A stretch of 64,000 nt of DNA. It comes from Platycnemis pennipes (Eukaryota; Arthropoda; Insecta; Odonata; Platycnemididae). The translations under genes and the position numbers were made by a program. The DNA is taken from NCBI GenBank assembly GCA_933228895.1, contig OW121848.1:138712615-138776614 (forward strand). Reading direction: 5' to 3'. Of the stretch, positions 57,885 to 64,000 are shown one piece after another (positions within the stretch are counted from its first letter, which is position 1; each line of letters opens with the position of its first letter). The notes beneath the pieces were generated by a model, which did no database searches, was not told the origin of the DNA, and saw only the letters and a program-made list of their open reading frames with translations.

Positions 57885-58205
57885 GAAGCGCTGTAATTCT
57901 GTAACGTACCTGCCAGGCAACCTAAAGACCGTGGGTTCGATTGTCGCCTCGAGCGCGAATGCAGTGGCTGAGATATGTCATTGGGCTTGCGGTCCCTACT
58001 TAAGTGCTGCGTGGAGAGCCCCTCAAGCTCCGTCCCGTCGGATGAGACGTTAAACAGTTGAGTTCTTGATGCTTTTTGTCAAAGAGTAAAAGCTAATGCC
58101 GACGCCGAATTTCACTCCAATCCGAAGCCATCCTTTACGCGACGACCTACTCATCGTTGAAAACGCAGACAGCCTGACTGCTGACTCTCACCTCCCCTAA
58201 TGGCA
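57885..58205 (+). mobile_element. tRNA-derived SINE (copy G), near full length
   Basis: The head ends GTGGGTTCGATTGTCGCC (B box near 57932-57942). The body has TGGAGAGCCCCTCAAGCTCC and the central block CCGTCGGATGAGACGTTAAA (about 58036-58055), then AATGCCGACGCCGAATTTCA. The 3' part has CTGACTGCTGACTCTCACCT and CCCCTAATGG, a diverged version of the shared tail. Confidence 0.8.
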
Positions 58206-59720
58206 AGCAATTAGCGAACAATCGAAGTCTGTGATGCGAAAAGTCGCCGATCGGCGGTGGTAGGAAGTCGGCGTGGGAGGGGAAGCCTGCGTGAGTGTGG
58301 AAGTGCTACAGCTCCGACGAGACAAGACACCCTCTGGCGGCGAGAGGATTGATCTCATGGCTGGAGCGCTGTTTTTGCTGTGGGGGAAAGGACGGCGGCG
58401 AAAGGGTTGGAAAGGGGGGTGGGAAAGGAGTGGGGAGGGGCAAAGTCATTTTATTTTCGGCGTCTTCTTTGGCCGCTTTTATCCCCAACCTAGTTCATCT
58501 GTGGACCTCCCTAGGTCTCTCAAGCTTGTGATGGATACCCGTTTCTTTATTCTAGTCTGTTTATATCTGCTTGAAGTTGATTGGTGGGTAGACCACTCGG
58601 CCACTATTAGAGGGCGATGGGAGCCAGAATGGAACCTCTGTGGAACGCCCATATAACTCCAGGAGGATCGATTCTCTGGATTCTGGATATCAGACCTTTG
58701 ACATCACGGTTACGCTTTCATTTGCGGCAGTTCGAAGATCGTCTACCGAATTTTAAAAAGCAAGCCTTCTCAATGTTCCCAGTTCCGTGCTAATTAGTTC
58801 ACCGATAAATTTCTTTGCGATAAGTCTCTTTAGCTTCATGGCAGTCAATAGATCATTTCAGCAAAAAAATTATGCTGGAGGACAGAAATATTTGATGAGG
58901 TCGTGGGGAGAGGGTAAAATCATGTCTTCTTGGTATGCAGTTTCAGAAGATAAACCTGTTATCTAAAGGCAGGATGAGCATAGGGCCCTTTCCTGATAGA
59001 TAAAAGTTAAGCTTGAAAAGAATTGTTTACGGAGATGTGTAAATTACTTTTCATTTACCTCTATGTACTGAGAAAAATTATCATTATTTTCAAAAAGTAT
59101 TGTTATATTTTACTATTATGAGCTTAATATTCTAAGATACGAGGAACGGCGAAGCCCTCGCAAATATCATTTACCTTTAATAATATTGAGAAAAATACAA
59201 TGATGGATGAGTAGATAACGGAAGATATATATTTCTCTTATAGAAAAATCCAAGATGGGGAGTGCAAAATATAACATTGGCATTTTCTTGATGTGCGCTA
59301 TAAAAAAAGTTGAGGTGTTGATGGAAAGAAGGAAAAAATATGTTTTCTCGTGGAATGTAGGGTTAGAAATACTGTTTCCGTCAATTCGAATCTTATTTTC
59401 AAATAAACATAGATGCTTTAAAATAAAGCAATATAATTGCATTTTTCTTGGGTTATGTGCTAATGATGGACCAACCATATGATAATACAGAGACTTTTCG
59501 CGGAATCCCATCTTCCTATGTCTCGTTTGCTTAGCAGGTCGGCAGGTTACGTTTTGTAAAAACTTTCTTACGAGTGGTCTACCTCTTACTTCCTAAGCAT
59601 AGATCATTGAATAATCATATAGTATTTTTTTTACAAGACATGTGTTCCCCGAAGCATTAGCATTTACAAATAATAGTAGCAGTTTCCCTTCACTTGGAAA
59701 AATTATCTCTCTAAAAATTA
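58206..59720. other. Unassigned sequence with GC-rich start
   Basis: A GC- and purine-rich block (58250-58640) has a 127-codon plus frame (58273-58656) overlapping other frames, with no domain. The rest is AT-rich and unrecognised. Confidence 0.45.
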
Positions 59721-59790
59721 CCTATGTTTATTGAGTGCCCTACAAGCCACATCAATGTCTTGCAGCGGTGGATGAATCATGTGTGCCCCC
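59721..59790 (-). mobile_element. Solo 3' tail of the CR1-like LINE, diverged
   Basis: The minus strand shows CACACATGATTCATCCACCG, CTGCAAGACATTGATGTGGC and TTGTAGGGCACTC, the same block order as the other tails with more change. Confidence 0.5.
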
Positions 59791-60045
59791 TTTTTTGCTT
59801 TTTTTCTTTGTTTATTATTCTTTGTAGACTACCTCAGCCAACCTAAACTCTTCCTTGTCTCCAGTATTCGAATATAGGAGCTGCGTCTTCATCATGAACG
59901 CCTTCTCATCGTGAAGCATTTTTCATTTGGTGCATGTCGAGTCTTTTTCCATTCCATGTAAAACTATTCTCACGGTGAATATTTCCGCCTGTTCTAGTCT
60001 CTCCCAATGTGATCTTTTTCTCACTTCCGCCTAGTACTATCTTAG

Positions 60046-60088
60046 TTTTCATCTTTTTGATTTTCATCTTTTTGATTTTCATGTTTTT
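60046..60088. repeat. 15-bp tandem repeat, about 3 copies
   Basis: TTTTTGATTTTCATC is repeated in tandem. The minus-strand reading KMKIKKMKIKKMK is a by-product. Confidence 0.85.
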
Positions 60089-62139
60089 AGAGCCATTTCT
60101 CTCGATTCTATTCAGGATATGCGGTGAGACTTCGCTCACATGGACGCTTTCGTTTTCCGTTGGAGATTGTCTTTCACGTCATACTTGTTTGGGAGGACAG
60201 TAAAATCGATGAAAGTCTATATGCCAGTCTCCTTCGCGATTATGGTGCAAATGATCAGGAGTAATCCCAAATTTAATATGATATGGACGAAACTCGAGAG
60301 CTAAACACTCTAAATGTAGGAAGAAATAGAATTCCAATGGACTAATGAGTATGTTACGATGGAAAAGTCTGGAGTGGAAAAAACTCGGAGAAAAGCACTG
60401 TTTAATAAAGTGGCAAAAAATGGCCCGTTAAAAAGATAAGGAGTTCTAAATAATGAATGACATTAAAAATATTTGGAGCGTACGGTAGTGACGTTATGTT
60501 GAGATTTTTATGAGGTAGTTGAACATTGCTGTTTGAAAAGTGCGTCCGGCCTTAGGAGTGGAATCAAATTCGGGCCCTGTAATTTATTGAAATATACAAC
60601 TAATCGCAGGTCCAACGAATGGGGAATATGCATGAAATTTGTTTCTCGAAGATTAATGATGCACTTGATGCGAAATTTTCTCACCAATTTAAATATATAA
60701 GCCAAATTTTTCTACGCCCACCACTAAGATCACTAATGAATTTAAAACGTTCCTAGAAATTGACGAAGAGTCACGTGACCTAAAACGCCTTCTGTCGTCA
60801 CTGCACGGTATAGTGATTGCTACGGAGATAGACATTTATTTTTAACAGAAAACGAAGTGAATGTATTTTTTTGAGGTTTTTAGCCGTTTCTCGAACGAAA
60901 CGATGACTGAAAAAATACTTAAAAAAAGCACATTCCGACAATTTCCTTTGGTTGACTCCCTTAGGGCGGCGTTCTTAAAAAACCACCGATTGCATAGGCG
61001 TAGTAGAAATTCTTGGGCACTAAACAGGCATTATATAATTAATGGACGATTTGCTCGTTACAATCCATTCTACATAAATAAAAATTCGTAATACAATCGT
61101 TTATTGCATTAAACAAATGAGATAAATACATACGTTATTGCCAAGTATTTATTTAACAACTTACCTCCACGCATAAACAGATAAACAACACCCATAGTGA
61201 TACCGTGCCGTGACGTTATGCAATGATGTCGTGTTTTTAAGCTGCCGAAAAGGTACAATTTTCAAAGATTAATTTCTTTGTAACACAACTTAATTCTTCA
61301 GCAAAATTTTCGGCAAGCACATTTCAGCTAGTAAACTTCACATTCAAAGAGTTATAAAAAATAGTGCATGTTCCCCATTGTGCCATATAATCTACTACAT
61401 ATAGATATATATATGTATCAATGTATGTATGCACATGAAATAATGATATTGACTTGCTCAGGGATCATTCACCGTCCTCTTTGCTACTATGTAATGTTGC
61501 GATCTCAGTAAACAATTATACTATCAAAGGTTAATATATATTTTTCAAAAGCATGCGTCTTATTTCTGTTTCTGCAGGACACCGATTTGAAACTCTTTAT
61601 TTAAATGTACGTAAGTGATATCCATTTACGATTAGTAATACCGTAAGACCATCCGTCCATGTTCGTGATTTATATGCCACTTTTCCATGACTATATTTAT
61701 TCCATCACGCTTTCTTATTCTACTTTAGATTTCAAGAATGCTTAATTTTTGTTTGAGTTTACTAAACACCTATCGGCATTAAATTATTTTTCTCCAATTT
61801 ATCTTCATGAATTTTTGGCAAATACTTATAATTTCCTCTCTTTTCCAACAGGGCATAGAGCTTTAAACTGCTAATTTCTATATTAAATTCTGATAAATCA
61901 TACTATGATCAATAATTAGGTAATGGAGACCTACGAAATCAGAAATACCTTGTGTCTTCTTGTCTGGGTATCCAATGTCAGATGAGCACTGAGGCTGCAC
62001 TCGGCATCTATACGTAAACCTGTGGGCATTAACTTTGCGTTGTGCGGGGTCAAAATTAAAAATAAAGAGACCCAACTAAAAAAGTAATGCAGCTTATATT
62101 ATTTCTAATTTTTAGGGAAAAATCCACGGAGACAAAAAG
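60089..62139. other. Unassigned AT-rich sequence
   Basis: A TA-rich microsatellite lies near 61400-61420. A diverged tRNA-like B box (minus strand, near 60553-60575) is too weak to call. The stretch 59791-60045 is likewise unassigned. Confidence 0.5.
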
Positions 62140-62211
62140 TTCCCATGCCGGGAATCGAACCCGGGCCTTCTGGGTGAAAGCCAGATATCCTAGCCACTAG
62201 ACCACATGGGA
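62140..62211 (-). tRNA. tRNA-Glu (anticodon UUC)
   Basis: This reads glutamate codons GAA (and GAG by wobble). The 72-nt minus-strand gene has a perfect 7-bp acceptor stem (TCCCATG with CATGGGA), discriminator A, a GTCTAGTGGCTAGGAT A-box region, anticodon stem TCTGG/CCAGA with loop CTTTCAC (anticodon TTC at 62178-62176), and B box GGTTCGATTCC. No intron is present. A TTTTT run just downstream (62138-62134) is the Pol III terminator. Every stem is intact, unlike the SINE heads in this window, so it is very likely functional. Confidence 0.98.
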
Positions 62212-64000
62212 CATTGAGAGGGAGAGTGTTTCCATTAGCTTAAATACATTATATGTCACGGTCTGCACAATTTTGTCAAAATTATCATCTTTCATTGCAT
62301 TGTTTGAGATTTATTTCTACATCCATCGTGTTAATGAGGTACGTTTCTCATTTCTCGGAATGGGGAGGAATTTCCCGTTTCAGTGAGATATTGATTTCGT
62401 GAGCAGGTGATTTTGGGTTTTCATGGAAGCGCATACATTTTAGTGTGCTCTTAATATAAAGTGTAATACATTAATGTTTGTTGTTTTTCTCTTTTATTTT
62501 GTAAATTATTATTTCATACATAAAAGCCGTAATTAGAGGAAGTTACAATATGTTTTTAAGTCATGCCTGAAAAGACTCTTTACTCTGAAGAAGCCTCGTG
62601 GTATTAGGTTGATAAAATTGAAATTATTTTGAGTACTAGTCTGTGAGTTTACTTGTCGCACGACATTCTTTTGCTCTTCGACATTTTCCCGTGCATTGCA
62701 TGGAAGAGGGAAATTGACTGTCCTTGCTCATTTTGTTCTAACCTAACTATTTCTATTTTGAACAACCTATTTAGGATATCCTATCTTATATGAGAGAGAA
62801 GCGAATATTTTCTTTTGGAGGGGTTCCTTTGCATTTTAAATTTTTTTATAGGCTACAGTAGAGTTCCCACTTGTAATGTTTTTCACGGCATACACTCGTT
62901 TTTTTTTTGCTTTAATTTCCAGAGTTTGTCATGCTTTCAATATTCCTCTAGGAAAAATGAATTATTGACTTTTTTTATCGTTTTTACTTCTTACTTCTGA
63001 AACAATATTGATATGTATGATAGCAAAATTGATATATATATCATATTGTTTGCTAAGTACATAAACAATATGTTTTCACTTTCATTTTAGGGTGAATTGA
63101 TGTTATTTTTTTCAGCATTATTTAAAGTGCATCTTATAAAAAAGTTTTATTATTGATTCGCCCCTTTCTCTCTTACAAATACCACAGGATATTTAAGTAA
63201 AAATTTCAGAAAATCCCAAATTTAAGCAAAACATTATGGGAACCCTAGCCTACTGTAGGTAGTAATCCTGACAAGATCGCTTCTCCCATTTGCCCCTCCT
63301 TCCGGTCCTCTTCTGCCGGTCGCTTATGGCGATTAGTTTGAAAATATATGTATCTATATATACAGAATATATTTTTGGGTTATCAACAGATAGAAAAGAG
63401 CCTGTTTATTTCTAGGTGTTTATGTATTGCGGAAAAATAACCGAATCTCTTTACTTACTGTCACGACATCGTACATGTTTTGCCACCTCGCGATGCCCAG
63501 AAAGTTGATTTACCTCGCAGCGTGCAGTTTAAAGGCCGTTATATGTAGGTTTATTAATTCTTAAAAGTAGTAAATAATTGTTTGTTCATTATAATGAAAC
63601 GACTTCAAGGTGGTTTATTTGAATCATTTTGACTTTTTCTGTCTCCTAATATCCCTTTAAATGGTATTTCCCTATCCTCTTCCGAATGTGTTCAGTAATG
63701 TCGACCATAGTTTTCCGCCATAAGTTCATACATATTATTGGTGTAACTTGGGAAACTGATACATGCATATGAATGGATTAGGTGACTATTGCGTCATGTT
63801 TTCACGCAAGATGCTAACTTTTGGAGCGTAGTGTGTTAACTTCAACTGATGCCCAGCATAATTTACCAACATGGTTGGAATCTAACTGAAGCAAACAAGG
63901 TTTTTTTTTATATGAATTGACTAGGATTCCATTATTTGGCTCAATGATTTCCGAATTGTGAGTGTTAGTAGAGGCTGACTAGATCCTTCTCCTATGCTGT
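62212..64000. other. Unassigned AT-rich sequence
   Basis: An AT-rich hairpin pairs 63000-63018 with 63034-63051 with one bulged base. No gene or known repeat is recognised. Confidence 0.5.

Noticed and set aside
58273..58656. 127-codon plus-strand frame
   Set aside because: Gly/Arg-rich low-complexity reading of a purine-rich GC block, with competing frames on both strands.
60046..60088. Lys/Met-rich repeated peptide on the minus strand
   Set aside because: It is the translation of a simple 15-bp tandem repeat; no gene context.

Overview
This window looks like intergenic or intronic DNA of a eukaryote with a repeat-rich genome. Arthropod, probably insect, is my best guess. The grounds are several LINE clades in many 5'-truncated copies, tRNA-derived SINEs, short TIR elements, an isolated eukaryotic-type tRNA-Glu gene with an oligo-T terminator, and no operon structure or dense coding. 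The species cannot be fixed from sequence alone. I find no convincing host protein-coding gene; almost all open frames are short and chance-like or are decayed retrotransposon coding. The one certain host gene is tRNA-Glu(UUC) on the minus strand at 62140-62211.

Four groups of repeats dominate. (1) An RTE-like LINE, about 15 pieces on both strands, each keeping the 3' end (C-terminal segment after the reverse transcriptase, then a short ATG/TGA-repeat tail). Four copies have target-site duplications (TSDs): 20256-20355, 29727-30313, 47265-48045 and 53538-54085. (2) A CR1/jockey-like LINE at 5520-7210 with RT motifs A, B and C in one frame broken by six stops, plus a minus-strand 3' portion at 37768-38150 and four solo 3' tails. 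(3) An I-group-like LINE at 43855-45331 (minus) with an RNase H domain and a terminal cysteine/histidine motif, flanked by a perfect 13-bp TSD. (4) A tRNA-derived SINE family in about eight copies with a conserved central block and a 3' tail resembling that of the I-group LINE, as if that LINE mobilises the SINE.

DNA-transposon-like elements are a PIF/Harbinger-type MITE (8732-9119, TTA TSD), a 744-bp TTAA-flanked element (15481-16224) inserted in an RTE-like copy, a foldback element with about 118-bp arms (40831-41103), and a less certain AT-rich TIR element (17115-17467). Nested insertions give relative ages: the RTE-like copy at 20256-20355 is younger than its host SINE, and the TTAA element is younger than its host LINE fragment.

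Smaller structures include a perfect 22-bp hairpin (12778-12841), other hairpins, an exact 43-bp tandem duplication (881-966), a diverged 137-bp tandem duplication (27236-27509) and several GC-rich islands without recognisable genes. Boundaries without TSDs are approximate. Family assignments come from reading motifs by eye, with no database search.
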